Source: Bombus terrestris (Eukaryota; Arthropoda; Insecta; Hymenoptera; Apidae). From it: a stretch of DNA of 64,000 nt. The DNA lies in NCBI RefSeq assembly GCF_910591885.1, contig NC_063276.1, forward strand, positions 5,580,001 through 5,644,000, in the 5' to 3' direction. The notes under the pieces are model-generated. The model did no database searches, was not told where the DNA came from, and saw only the letters and a list, made by a program, of their open reading frames with translations. The translations under genes were made by a program, and so were the position numbers. Shown piece by piece: positions 13,426-26,480 of the stretch (position 1 is the stretch's first letter; each line of letters opens with the position of its first letter).

Positions 13426-14061
13426 TTAACGCAAGGAAGCTCGGTAGGTTCAAATGACTTGTATCAAAGATTATCATCTTTGTCAATTTTGTAATTTAGT
13501 GGACGACTGAAACTATAATCTTTTTATCTAATCACAAAGTAATTTCATTTTCTAACAAGACAATGGTTTTGCATGTTACAATCGTTTCAGTTAAGATCGA
13601 TATTCAGTACAGACGAGTGATGGGATAACTGTACTCCTCTGCGTGTAGCTTGACTTAAATGCAACGCAGATAATTTTCTCTCCCTTTAATCCGTTACCTC
13701 AGGTATAAATATGGACGCTAGCTAAATCTGCAAGTGGAGTGCTACTACAATTATTCTTACGAGCGAGCGCAGGTATTACGTTGGATGCAGCTAGCAGTTA
13801 AATATTGATGAGGGGAGCTATAGTTCTATGGTTGATATAACTAGGATTAGAATAGTAAATACAGACAGTGTTCTAGATACGTATGGTACAGTTACAGCCT
13901 GAAGCCATGCGATATACAACGCGTATGACACACAAAAATACATAGAATACCCAAAGAAGGGTATTTTTCAACGGATGAAACTAATCTCTGTTTTTTTAAG
14001 TTTTATTGCTTTTATTATGTCAATACAAATTTTGCATAAAAATCACAAACTTCTATATGTA

Positions 14062-14250
14062 TTAGGTTGTCCGAAATGTTTCTTTCGTTTTAACAGTGTT
14101 TTTTGTTTTATATTAGTTTATTGAACTATGCACACATAGTAATAGAAATAGAACGAAATGGATCATACCTAAGTCAATAAAATAATATAAAACAGGAATT
14201 GTTGTTCATCTGTTATCACCTTATGAAACGAAACTTATCGGACAACCTAA
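14062..14250. mobile_element. Mariner-type MITE with long terminal inverted repeats
   Basis: The left end reads T-T-A-G-G-T-T-G-T-C-C-G-A followed by a TTTCTTTCG-like block. The right end is the reverse complement with a few mismatches (G-A-C-A-A-C-C-T-A-A at 14241-14250). Internal blocks also pair (GTTTTATATTAGTTTATTGA with its partner near 14175-14195), so the inverted repeats extend far into the element. A TA precedes the left end; a clean TA directly after the right end is missing. No coding capacity remains. The end sequence is of the kind carried by insect mariner elements. Confidence 0.75.
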
Positions 14251-17200
14251 CATATTACTAGATTGCTAACTCTTTATGCACAAGGTGTCCACGATTTTAC
14301 GTACTGCGAATAGGTATAACACATATGAAGTGTGCGTACTGTTTCTGTGCATGCACTTCGATGGTGAAATGATTATGATCGTAGCATACGAAATATTTTA
14401 ATATTTTTATTAGAAACGCAAAGCATATGATTTGCATGGAACAAAAAATGCAATAACTTGGAGAGTACAAAATTAAGTTTTTATTTCGATATTGCAATGC
14501 AAACATACAAACGTGGCTATATCGATAGCTATATTTAATTGATATTGTTGATCGACGTGATATGCATACAACATTACAATTCTAGAATATTATAGTATTC
14601 GTACAATTAATACTACTGTATCGATAACTGTTTATTATTGTCATTTAGACAATTTAACATCTAAATAATTGAAAACTACAAGCTATACATAGAGCAACTT
14701 AAAATATGGTATTCGCTTTTCGTTTACGTCGATCTATCGTAGAGCAAGTTTCACGCAGCAAACACCAGCTGAAAGTAACATAACGTTCACGTTACAGTTT
14801 GTCGCTGCACAATTTAATCACTAGACTGACACGCGTCAGAATCGAAGAAAACAAGAAGCGTAAAATTTGCTATATGTCGACTGTATTTACCGATCTATTG
14901 CTGGCGCGTGTGCAGAAAGAGTTGTACGTAAAATCCGGACATTTGACACAAACAAAATTTAGGCAGTCGTCGGTCTAGTGACAAACAAAAGTCCATAACA
15001 AAAATCCGCGGTCTAATTAAAGGAAACTAATGTAGTTTTAGCAAGATTGCAATCGTAACTATCAAGAAGGAAGATTCGGATGTTAAACAAACACGGTACA
15101 AATAGAATTGTCCCCTTGGATTCTCGTAGAGGGGAAACCACTCTCATAAATACGGTAATCGTGGAAAAGAGCAGTCGACGGAGAGATCACGCGAGGAGTC
15201 ACGGTAGGGAAATGCGGGAAAGGTCGCTGTGGAACGAGTTGATAAGTTAAGAACAAAAAGCCGTAGGTTGGCGCGCATGAATGACTTCGGTGGCGTGACC
15301 AGAAGAACGAACGAAGCTACGCGTTCCCCTGCCAGCGACATTTTTCTCTCTGTCGGCTTTTCTCTACGTAGGCTTGTGAGGATGCTCGGCGAATTTTCAA
15401 CGTGCCATCGAAAATGAAATTCGCCGCCGTCGTCTCGGATATGAATTCCAGATTTCAATTTTCCGATCAGCCGTCTTCTCCTTGTCTCGCGTTCGATATC
15501 TCACGAAGATGATATCCCGGGAAAATTAAGCATCGCTCCAGCAGAATCTCTTTTCTTTCGAGGTCAACCTCTCGAATTCCGAATTACCTTTTAATTATAT
15601 CTTATCACAGGTGCTATCTTAGATAATTGGAGATTGTTGTTCATGGTAGAAATACCTTTCACGTTCGTTAGAAATTGGATATATATGCGGTGGTACTGAC
15701 GAGTAATATTCCTAGAAAATGTGAAATTAAAGTGTTTGAAACGTAAAAACGTTACCGCGCGCATATAATTAAACTCCCTCTTTGTGCAATTAAATGTGAC
15801 GTCTCTTAGTGGCGTTAACGTTTTATACACGTCAAAAGACGCGAAAGAAGACTTCCCTTTTGGAGGAACTGTTCCGTAGCATTTCACTGTAAACGATATC
15901 GCGAGGTTACGTCAGGATGTACAAGATAATATATTCGAAAAAAGCACACGGTACCATTACTTGATACTTTACTATACGTAATTTGCTTTTGCTACGTTTG
16001 AAAGTAATCGACAACAAACTAGAAAATTAGCATTTCCATTTGGCGCAATCTAAGTTAACCAGAAAGCTTCGCTCGAAACGCAGTCACCACAGACTCATTA
16101 TGATCTTCCAAATAAAATATTCTCTCTACAGCAGGGAACGTAGTTTGCACGCTTTCTCTTTGAGCGCGATTCATCCGGAACAACGCGTAAGCCATCGCTC
16201 GACGGTGAACGTAATCCTTTTTTCCTCGGTCAACATGGTCTCTTTATATGATTTATGCCATAGTGAACTGTCAAAATACGTAGTATACGAGGCGTTTCGC
16301 AGCTCGAGAAGACCGATTTCCTTCAATGGAACATTGTTGCGTCGAGAACACAATGAGTCTTGAAGATAATAGCTTGAATAACAATAACAAGCAACTTATA
16401 CAAGCAGATCGAGCGAATGGAGAGGAAGAAAATAACATGTACTTAACATCGCGATCCATTGCCACAATTCGAATGATCAATGATTATTCCTGGTTCGTCA
16501 TTAATACATCGGTCGATTGTTTATCGTTCATTCCTCGATGGACTTATTGCCAGCGTTTTGCGAACTGCGAACGAACGAAAAATATTCAGAAATTCTTTCT
16601 TCTGGAACACGATTGAGAAATAACATCGGAATCCTTGTGATTTTTGGGCCAGTTACTGCCAGCATTCCGTCTTCTCTTCTCTTTGTGTTTTTCTCCGTTT
16701 GTTCAATCAAGCCTTCCCAAACTTGGATCGAGTCATTTAAACGAATTTGATTATAACAAATACAGCAACGCTCGCACCATCTACACACACGATATTCTAC
16801 CAATCTTTATTCCGCACGAATGGCATGGATCTTCACCGAATTCTGCTCTCGCCTCCAGAAGGGTTCGTTGCCTTTGTTTCGCGGAACGATGTTCTACTAT
16901 TTAATGGGATCCGGTATTCCGTGTACCGTAGAAAATATCGGATTCCTTTGGTAACAAAGTTCCTCTTTTTGATTTTTCCGTTTCTATTTCTTTTCTTTTT
17001 TTTTTAAATATTGCAATTTAGAATTTTATTTAGAAAATTATTCATAACAAATGTCAAAGTGTATTTAGTTCTAAATTATTCGAGCTATCAAGAACGATAA
17101 ATTTACAATTCTTGAACAGAGATCAAAGCTGATTCAACTCTGAAAGACGATCGACTTATCTCACTAAAAAGTCTCTAATTCCTTTAACATTCCCAAATGG

Positions 17201-18025
17201 CCTCTTTCCAATTTCTCGATTTCTCCACCGATACGTAATACACTCAAAAATAGCACATCAGAAGTCAAAGTTCGTTCAATTCGAAATCGTTCTACCTACG
17301 CCTCTGACTACGATCAATGAATATGACCGAGAAAAGCGGATAGTAGACAGAGTATCGCGTATAAGCTGCTCCAGATTCGAACCGCAGGAAACGCATGCGT
17401 TTCGACTAACTTTTAACAACGTTCCCTTACCAAGCTCCCCACAAAGCTTTGTAAGCCATGGACGACGCACGCTTTAAATCTCCAGCGACTGGTTCGCAGC
17501 CAGACCGAATTTCTTGCTAATTCACTCGCGTGCCGGTCGTTGTCGCGTCTGCAGTTCGCCTATCAATTAGGGGGAACGAAGCGTGTCCCGGTTTAAAGTC
17601 TGAAATCAAGGGATCGAACGCCCGTGCACTTTGTACCACAGGGTACAAGAGTTTCGGCCATAAACCCGGTTTCTACGCTACATGAATACCAGCGTCTTTA
17701 TTTATGACTCTTCGCCCATCCCCTTTCTTTCGCTCTTCCCGACCAAAACTTCTCCTTTGAAGCCGAACCTCTCTGACATCACGATAGCTGCTGCTGAGAC
17801 TCGCGAAACTTTCCATCGATTCCCTCCTCCATTCTTCCAATTCCCATTGGCCACGATGTATTTTATAAATTGTATGAAATTCCCTAGTAGCTTCCTCTTA
17901 TAGCGAATCTTTCCTTTGTTGTTGTTGTTGCGGTATTATCAGGTCCTTGTTACCGCAGAAATTTCATTGAACGAGTCGAGAGAAGATCGTTTTACTTCCG
18001 TAATCAACACTCAAATGCCAAAAAT

Positions 18026-18470
18026 TATAGTAAGATGGTATTGCCTGCGTTATCTAAGTTTGAAATATTCAAATACCTGACACGAATATCAGGAATTAGA
18101 ATAAGATGTTATTGCTCGAGTCACTTGAGCTTGATCGTCTTAAATATACTATAAGTTATAGTATATATTATACTATATATAATACGTGTATAGAATACCA
18201 GAGATTATAGTAAGCTAAGATTGCTCGAGTCGTTTAAGTTTGAACGTCTTAAAATTCAAATAGCTGATATTAATATCAGAAATTATAATAAGATGGGATT
18301 GCTTGAGATACCTAAGCTTAAACATCTTAAAATTCAAATAACAGAGGATTTCGTAAGTCGTCTAAACATGAACATCTTAAAATTCAAATATCAGAAATTA
18401 TAGCAAGATAGGGTTGCCGTAGTCACCTAAGCTTGAACGTCTTAAAATTCAAATACCAGGAATTACGAGG
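18026..18470 (+). repeat. Irregular minisatellite, about 55-78-bp units, 5-6 diverged copies, with an inner TA expansion
   Basis: The phrases A-A-T-T-A-T-A-G-T-A-A-G-A-T, C-G-T-C-T-T-A-A-A-A-T-T-C-A-A-A-T-A and C-C-T-A-A-G-C-T-T recur. The block T-T-C-A-A-A-T-A starts at about 18068, 18255, 18333, 18393 and 18448. A TA-rich stretch at about 18145-18190 is inserted in one unit. Short open frames here are by-products of the repeat. Confidence 0.75.
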
Positions 18471-21400
18471 AGGCTACTCTTTTTACAGCCACCTACTCCT
18501 TCCTCCATGCAAAGTACTTGTTTATTTTTCTTTTTCTGATACTACCATGGCATCGTTACTGCAGTAATTCCGGCGAACGAGTCAAGGAAAAATTTTTTTA
18601 CTCTTGTTCATGTAACTAGAGTTTTTTCCCTCCGTTGTACAACTGATCTTCCGTCTGGGGATTAGCTGGAAATATCGATGTTGACCCAGAGTTTATCAGG
18701 TATTTCGAGAAGACCTGGCACTTTACGTAATTTATTGGTGACTGTTTTATAGGAGTCTTTTTAAGGATGGGAGGCATTACTTGGATTTTCTAAAAGGGAA
18801 ATTCTTGTTGTCGGATGGTATTCAGATTTTATTGCACTCTTTAGCCTCCAATTTCTGAACCAATTGTGTCAGCTTTTATTTATTCTGTAAGATAAGGAAA
18901 TTGATAGTTTTTTTGCCATTAATACATTGTACATTACATTACATTGTACATTAATATAGTACCTAAACATCTTTGTTATAGAGCCAAACATGTCACATAA
19001 TTTGTAATTCTTAATAAAGACCAGAAAGGAATATTGGATCGTAACGTGAATATGTAATAAGAATTGGAAGGTTAATCCAATCTTCGTAACTTCTTTAATA
19101 GAGGAACACACCGTTGATTGTGAAAAACGCAATGGCCATCGAAGCTGAAGCCAAGTCTGGAAAATATCTCTTCTATACAGGCGTTGTTTTAATTTCACTA
19201 AAGTACCAAAGGAAGCTTTTCCGGTCGGTTCAGCCCGATGGAAAATAAAAACGCGAATGTCCGAAGGATTCCTCGAGTTCTCGTCGCGACCTCCGTAAAT
19301 TCTTTAAGCCGCCATTTAATTTCGGTGACCGAGTTTAACAACGTACCGCGTATATCTGCTTGGCATGCGGATTCAATTCTAAAAGGGAAATAATGTAACG
19401 CGCTTGCTCAAGCTTCTTTATTACTCAGCCTTTCAACCGTGTGCCAACTCTGCATGAACACACACCGGCTCGCGTTAACTCCTAACCATAGTCACCTTTA
19501 AAAGCCATTAGCGAATTCCGGTGATACCTTTTTACTGCCTTTCCTAGATATAAAAGGATCTCAATCAGCCCGATCCATCACTTTGCATACCCGTTCTGTG
19601 AAAATTATGCGGCCATTTACCTAAATTTCGGGCTAGATTCTGACATTTACTTTTAACAAAAGGTAGCAAGAGGATCCGGAAAGGAAATCTATAGGATCTA
19701 CCTATCTAGGAGCATTTATGTCTGGAAAGGAGCTAGGAAATTGGCTCGTGCCAACATTCTTACAGCGATAAAAACCGCTTAATAGTAAAAGTAGAAAGAT
19801 ATCGGGAACTAATACAGTTAAGTAAACGTTCACTTTCAACGTTTTATTCGTGCGTTTACTGGAAATGAATTTATAAGATGTATTTTCGAAAATCTATTAT
19901 ATCTAGGACGAAGCTATCATCTTAGCATTTTTACAATAGTGAAAGGTGTTCGATAGTAAATATAAGGCGAGATCAGTATAAATAAGCACTCACTACAATC
20001 CGAGAAATTGCATCGTCGTTCGCGATATTTCATTTTCTATCGTAATTCAATAGCCATCTTAATTCAAGATTTTCAATCGATTCACAATCGAGGATATTTA
20101 ATAAGAGATCTAACGTTCGCTGGGAAATTCGATGCTATAGTTTAATCAAGATGCCATAATCTCGGAAGCGAAGGCCAGAATCCAGCATCGAATATTCTAA
20201 CAGCGGGTACGTAAACCAAGAATCTACCAACCAGGCGAAACCTCGACAGAATCTCCGAGCAACGTTCTCGTAAAACGACGTTCCACCATAAAAAAAAGAG
20301 AAGAAGCAGCGCTTCAAGTAAAAGGTCCATCTACATCTTCTCGGAAATGTATTCTACCGACTACCTGCGGAGTTACTCCTCCCATTCGATTAAATGAACG
20401 ATCCTGAGGATTTGGATAATTGAAACAAAAGTCACGCGTTGAGAGCCACATAACATTAACAGCTTTAAAAATATTTTTTGGATACAAATATATGTATATC
20501 AAGCTTTTTCTTCGAGTTTATATCTTTATACAATTTCTAACAATATATCGTATGATAATATTGACAGAATAAAATGTATAGAGGGTGTTTCCAACTTGTT
20601 CAGTCAAACTGCAGGCAAATCGTGTAATGTGCAAGTGAAAACTTCGCTACAAAGTTATAACCAGATATTGGACACAGTCTGAAATATGTATGTAGCAATG
20701 GATTCTGCGCTACAGAGTATCGCATTTATAGAATCATATATTCATTGCTCCTTTAAATTTTGATAAAAAAACGTATGAACCCTATTTAATAAATTTAAAA
20801 TCTCCTGAATATCACCTAAACGTATAACTCACTTAAAAAGATCATTCCACCACGATACACTTCCTTCTAGATATCAGATATTTTTGTACGTATGTTAGGA
20901 ACCAGTCGTATACATACGCAAATTATGTAACCTACTTTGTATAACATAGTATAACATACCTAGCCTAAATCTTCTGCTCGGTACCTCGTATAGCAGCCAG
21001 CGAACCTAATAGAATTCACATAAATGTATCAGGCAATTGCTTTACGTGGTGTTCGTAGGTAAGTGGTTGAAAATTTAAGGACTGTTTCCAGAAGAGGCAG
21101 AATAAGACAAGAATGAAGCATGCAACTTTTTTACATGAACTAATGTAGGTCAGAGAAATAACAAAGTCGAAGAGTGCAATGTTTTTCTTCTTTATTTTCG
21201 TCCTACCGATTTTGCCTCGCAGAAGCATCCCTTAAATTTTCTGCCCAATACACTGCATAAATCTCCCAGAATAGGCAAATTGTGTAACTCAGCCTGTGTG
21301 TACAAAACACGCAACGCAAATTCTCGATGTTGATCTCGCTGACTCTCGTCCAGCTCTGTACAATCAACCAACCAGTCTGTGTAACAGGGTAGAGATAAAT

Positions 21401-22490
21401 ATTAATCAAGCTGTTGGCGGGACAGATCGAAAGAAGGAACGAATCGAGCTTAGAGCATTACGTCGATATCCTTGGAGGATCGTTTTCTGTAACACAGCAA
21501 TCTCGACGTACGTAGCGCTTTGGTTTACGTCCGAGCCGCTTTTACTGCCTTTGAAATAAGAATACCGATAGATCCTGAGGAGCTTGTATGCATTCGACCA
21601 CGCCGGTAATCACGGCATCGAGAGCACACGTTACTCCTTTCAGCGTGTTTGTGGGTTGCGGGCGTTTGTAGCCTCCGGTTTGTTTCGTATCGCGTCAGAG
21701 AGTGCTTTCTTCCGGGGCAATTCTGATCGAACAAGATCGTATGGCTGCTTGTTACTTCGCGAACGTAGAATCCTCGACCATTTATATCTCGCCGTTTTAT
21801 CGTGCTGCAGGTTACGGAATCTCAAACGATGCCGTTTTCCCCTCGACTTCTTCCTTCTCTTCTTCTTTTTCTAACTCTATTCTTCGATCGTTTCAATTCG
21901 AGTCTCGATCGCTTCTCGTTAATATCGACGCTCGTAGAAGGAGTGGCGAGTAAATGGTAACGACATCATTCCTCCTGTTCGTCGAAGACCGTTGAATACG
22001 ACGATGAGATGAGGTTAAGCCACGAATAACTTGAGCGTTAACTGGAGTTAGCCGATATTCGAGATGCAACACGGAAAGCAGATTTAGAGCTGCAGCGTGT
22101 AGCTTAGAAGATATACATACCTATTCGAATCTATTCCAGATTTGATTCCATAAGCCTATTAGACTTCAGATTTAACCCACGATTAAGTCGCATTCGAATA
22201 TAAGCAGTCTTACCACGTTCGGATATATTGCAGCTATTGTCTTTGATTGGCATTCGTTCCTTGTTGCAATGTGTTGAATTGTGGGAATTATTTCCATTAA
22301 ACTTTATGCAATACGGTAATACGTGGTTAAATACATTAACCGTTCATCCGTTCTGCAGTTTATAATTCGTAATGAAGTTTATGCACTTCTTATGGAGGAT
22401 TACAGATTTTCCTTTTTCCAAGCATTCCTTTTTTCATATCGACTCCGATATTGTTTCCCGGTTTCAGTCGTTATAGACTCTTACGGAATA

Positions 22491-22519
22491 TTAATAATAT
22501 ATTGTCAATATATTATTAA
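22491..22519. repeat. Perfect 14-bp AT-rich palindrome with a 1-base loop
   Basis: The arms 22491-22504 and 22506-22519 are exact reverse complements around a single T. A further 5-bp pairing lies just outside after a 2-bp bulge. It can form a cruciform, or a hairpin in RNA. Function unknown. Confidence 0.7.
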
Positions 22520-22929
22520 TGTATTCTGTGGAACAAGAATTAAAACGTTAACAATTCCGTATAACCATTTGCTTCGAGTTTCATAATTCGTCGATTGTGG
22601 AAATTCTACGTCGAACGAAGTTTCAGTCACGCGATTGTGAGTAGAAGAGCATTTGAATCTTCGCGCCCAAATATTGTCAAATTTGCTAGACAAACCGCCA
22701 CTTTAGTATCGAGTGTCGTAGTGTTAATACGTATCACGTCGTTTACAATGTCTTAAAGTAATAATTTATCAACTGCGTAATAAAAACATGCTTTAAATGC
22801 TTCCTTAGTGTATCACGAGTTTTCTATTATTTTTACTATGTTTAATTAATACCCATTAATCACATAGTTTGAAGTGCATCGCATAACCTAACCTGTCAGT
22901 TACGTATCTGTATGTGCTGATTACTTCTT

Positions 22930-23320
22930 TTTACGTTTATGCATTATTATTACACGTTTGTTTAATAACGTAGTGGGCATCATTGCGATAAAATTAAATA
23001 GTTTCCTAAAATCTTTTGTTCGTGTTTGTTGGATCGTTCATTTGGCTGTTAGAGTAACCTGTAACTCGTATTACGATTATGCTAAGATAATTTTTACACT
23101 TAATTATTGGTTTGTTTTGATATAATCGAGCGTACTATTTCATTTGTTTGTTTAACAATCGCGTTTACTACTACATATTAGATATTAATTGAGTTTGCTA
23201 GGCGTCTGTTTAATAATTTAGTTTTCTATTACACATTTATTTAACAATTAAGTTGACCATGAATTATACCTCGCGTGTTTAATAATCAGATTCACTATTA
23301 CATATTTGCTTTAATGCTAG
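22930..23320 (+). repeat. Very diverged short repeat (TTTAATAA...TACATATTTG type)
   Basis: The phrases T-T-T-G-T-T-T-A-A-T-A-A, T-T-T-A-C-T-A-C-T-A-C-A-T-A-T-T and their variants recur roughly every 50-60 bp just upstream of exon A. The copies are poor and the period is not exact, so this may be an old minisatellite or simply biased composition. Confidence 0.3.
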
Positions 23321-23539
23321 AATTATTAATTTGTAATATGCATCTAAATACGTATAACATACATAATTAATGGGAATTAAAACAATATCACGGAAACGAT
23401 TAGAGGTTAGGGTATCTATTGCGCCTCTCATTCATTGCACACATTTACATATAACCTCGCAAAATATCTCATGTCCTACGAGATAATACATATTTATAGG
23501 AAAAAATTGTAAAAAATTACATGAACCAATTTTTTTCAG

Positions 23540-23739
23540 ATCAGAGAGCTCGTTGACTGCAAACGACTCGGTTTCCTTGCAACTAGCAACCTGGGCACCA
23601 CAAGGCAATGCACTGGTGTACGTGTACCAGAACAATATCTATTATAGACCGGAAGCAGAAGTGGCCGTCGACTATCAAATCACAGACACCGGGGTCTTCG
23701 GAATTATTTATAATGGAGTACCGGACTGGGTCTACGAAG
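23540..23739 (+). CDS. Dipeptidyl-peptidase IV family protein, internal exon A (beta-propeller, ends inside the Glu-Glu motif)
   Basis: This internal exon encodes about 66 residues of the N-terminal beta-propeller of a DPP4/DPP6/DPP10-type protein (S9B family). Active members cut X-Pro or X-Ala dipeptides from peptide N-termini; inactive members act as potassium-channel subunits. The visible marks are a propeller blade signature (A-T-W-A-P-Q-G-N-A-L-V-Y-V, then N-N-I-Y-Y) and the family motif G-V-P-D-W-V-Y-E at 23715-23738. An N-D-S glycosylation sequon near the start fits an extracellular or luminal domain. The acceptor is T-rich followed by CAG at 23537-23539; a second AG at 23543-23544 could give a 5-nt shorter exon. 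The donor is GTAAGT at 23740, leaving phase 1. The partner exon is at 62334. Family assignment is firm. The subfamily is not resolved, because the hydrolase domain is outside the window. Confidence 0.93.
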
Positions 23740-25740
23740 GTAAGTTTCTTATCCCTTATTCAATCCCTTTTATTATTTATGGGGATACCATACGTTAAAT
23801 CGTTTTAAGTCAGAAGACTTTAGACAACGGGATACGCCGATTCAACGAAAATCGATAGAAAACGCGATTTTCAAGTGAACTTGCGAGTTTGTAGATAGAG
23901 TGGATTGTTTGCACACCTTCTACGATGTACAAGATGTAAGTGGCGCGCGTGTATCTGTTTGAAGAAGTACATTTACAAGGACCAAGCGTTTAGACGAACA
24001 ATTCCATCTGTTCGATTCTTTGCTTTGTACACGGACTGTTTGCCCTCCCTCTTATCTCCCGTGTTCTTCGCGCCTCTACTCGACCTACCACTCTCTTTTC
24101 ATCCCTTTTTTGATCCTGGCTCGAAAATTTTCTCCTTAACTACACTTTCAGAAGCGTTTCCCTTTTCTTTTTAACACTTTTGAATTACCTTTATAGAAAA
24201 GTATACTGTATGCACGTTAAGCAATGTTCAAAGGATTTAACAGATTTTCTTAGGATCATATGTCATATACCATAAATGTATCGAGCAATTTCACGAGGAA
24301 CCTCTCCTTCTCAAAGAAATCTGTCATCCCTTTTAACAACGAGTTGCTTCAAGTGCAAAGCAACAAACAGCATGAATTTTCTGGACGATATACAGTATAT
24401 GAAATGAAACATTTCAAGCTCTCACTCATTACAATGTATCGAAATTTCGAAATCTCGATTTCTCATTCTTACAAAAACAGATACTCGATAAAAGTTTAAT
24501 TATCGAAATCTTAGGGGATAAAGCGCGATTGTAACACGCGAGTAATTGCGTAATAGCGCGGTTTCGCTAATAACGGCGTAACCGCTGTCTGGCAGTTCTT
24601 CTGGAATAAACAAGCATCACACGGCTGAATTCACATAGTTCGGAGCGGAAATAGCGTTATCACGACGAGGTAGCTGCACACGGGCCGCCACCAAGGGTTG
24701 CATACTTCAAAATTAACTGGATCGCGCTACGGCTATCTCGAATAAAGGGATTCGCGCGATTTCCAAACCGCGGGAGCCCGCCAATTTCGAGCTTGTAATG
24801 ATCCGCTCAATTTGACTCGTATAATTATTTTTAATAGACGCCCCTCGCTTCTAGGAAAAAATTGTTAATTGGCCATTTTCAAACGGCTCGAAATTCGTGG
24901 TTTTCTACATCGTTCCGCATGATTTCGTACCTTTTATTTCTTTTTCTCGTTTTTAACGAAAAGATTTTTTCCTTTTAAAGAAGATCATATTGGAATTTCT
25001 TTTTCGTTGCGTTGAATAGCGAGGAAAATTCTGCTCTTTTTGCTTCTTGGAAGGATAAAAATCAGTTGTTTTAAATGATCGATTTCACTATCCAGGTACA
25101 GAATTAATACTTAATTCTCTCAAAAAATAGACAACTTGATTGCATAAATTTAGAATAACTCGTGTATTTTCTAAATTGCTATCTACATCGCTTCAATATT
25201 ACTCCATACTTTATCTCCATATTCTCTACGACCCTCATAAATTCAGTAACAAACAAGCTTCTCAGCCCCTAATTACCCTTCCGTATACGACTAACCAATT
25301 GATTCCAGCCAGCTACAACGGTACGACCTCATTGTCACCCAAGAAATTAGTAGCTAAAATTGTCTAGCAGCCGTCAACGACCCTTAATCCGCGGAATAAT
25401 ATCATTCGGAAACACATAGAGGCGATTCTAATTCCCCATTTCCATTATCTTACGCTATAGCGTAATGTAACGGTGCCATTGCGCGTAATTAACCCCTTAA
25501 GTACCCGTACATTTCATAAATCATTATCAATACATCTTACACGAAAATACAATCATCTATTACGTAGAAAGTACTAATACGTCATAGGTACAAGACTAAT
25601 TATTCGTGTAGCAAGCAATCAAAGAATAGGTAATAAAAAATAATATTTAATTTACTTCACTGAAAATTTTATAATGTAATGAATTTCATTTATAAATTTT
25701 ATAATAAATCTATGGTAAGTTTTAATTATAAATTTCATTT

Positions 25741-25830
25741 ATTTTACTATATTCTATTCTATACTATACTATATCTATATTATACTATACTATCTATACT
25801 ATATCTATATCTATTCTATACTATATTATA
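25741..25830. repeat. TATC/TA-rich microsatellite
   Basis: Repeats of CTATA, CTATATCTATA and CTATACTATA fill about 90 bp. Probably length-variable between individuals. Confidence 0.85.
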
Positions 25831-26039
25831 ATAAAAGTATCTAAATCAGCCATAACGTAAACGGTTTACTCGCATAGAATTTTCAAACGGAGGCATCGAT
25901 AGGCAAACTTATCATCCCTATCGACGACAACCGTATTTGAAGGATTAACGGATACAGCCGCATCGATGGTACGAAACGAGTAAAAAAGGAAACGAAGGGA
26001 TGAAGAAAAAATCCCTCGTCGAATCGCGGTTATCGCGTA

Positions 26040-26480
26040 TTAACGCGATTCTTGCCCCAGATCGAGCAGTCATGTCGACGTCGTCGATGCAATATTTTTT
26101 CGTCGACCCTTTTTAGCCACGCGTTCGCCGCCCTTTGTACGTGTGCAAGTCGGATGAGTTTTCGCCCCCTTGGAACCGGGAACGATAATACGTACCGGGG
26201 TCGTAATTCATACAGCTGATGCTTCGGGGGACGTTGCGCGCGTTTGCATATTTCTGAGCCTTCATCAGCTCTTTGCGTCTCGCTCTATCCTCGCGCTGCT
26301 CGAGTACGTTCCTTTTGCAGCTGTCGTTTGTCTGGTATTTCGTTAAATCGCGCACGAGCGAACGAGCGAAGCATAAAAATCCATCCGAAAAGCCGCGGGA
26401 AACCAGCCATCCATCCACTTTTTCAAGTCTTTTTCTATCGTGCAGCGATAGGTTTGAGATTTTGGTTGGTCGCGCGATTT
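26040..26480. promoter_or_regulatory. GC/CpG-rich unique block with a diverged copy about 530 bp downstream
   Basis: The block has more CpG than its flanks. The segment at about 26370-26425 (G-C-A-T-A-A-A-A-A-T-C-C-A-T-C, then CCATCCATCCACTTTTT) recurs in diverged form at about 26902-26965, so the region contains an old direct duplication. Open frames on both strands here show no domain. A regulatory role is only a suggestion from composition. Confidence 0.25.

Larger units (their letters stand above)
1..23539 (+). other. Long upstream intron of the DPP-family gene (partial), or intergenic DNA followed by that intron
   Basis: No exon was recognised in this stretch. It ends in a run of T followed by CAG, a good 3' splice site, directly before the first recognisable DPP exon, so at least its right part is intron. 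The phase at that acceptor is 2. I looked for the DPP N-terminal membrane anchor and early propeller blades and did not see them, but a short upstream exon could be missed by eye. The DNA is AT-rich with many CpG and short random open frames. Recognisable contents, listed separately, are mariner and piggyBac-like MITEs, a mariner transposase relic, a LINE 3' end and two minisatellites. The stretches 1-2938, 3020-4373, 5000-6719, 7034-10320, 10757-13195, 14251-18025 and 18471-23539 show nothing I can name apart from simple repeats and the sites listed here. Confidence 0.6.

Noticed and set aside
16040..16904. Cluster of overlapping open frames on both strands
   Set aside because: Overlaps in several frames, no domain, no shared splice sites, and nothing to choose among them.
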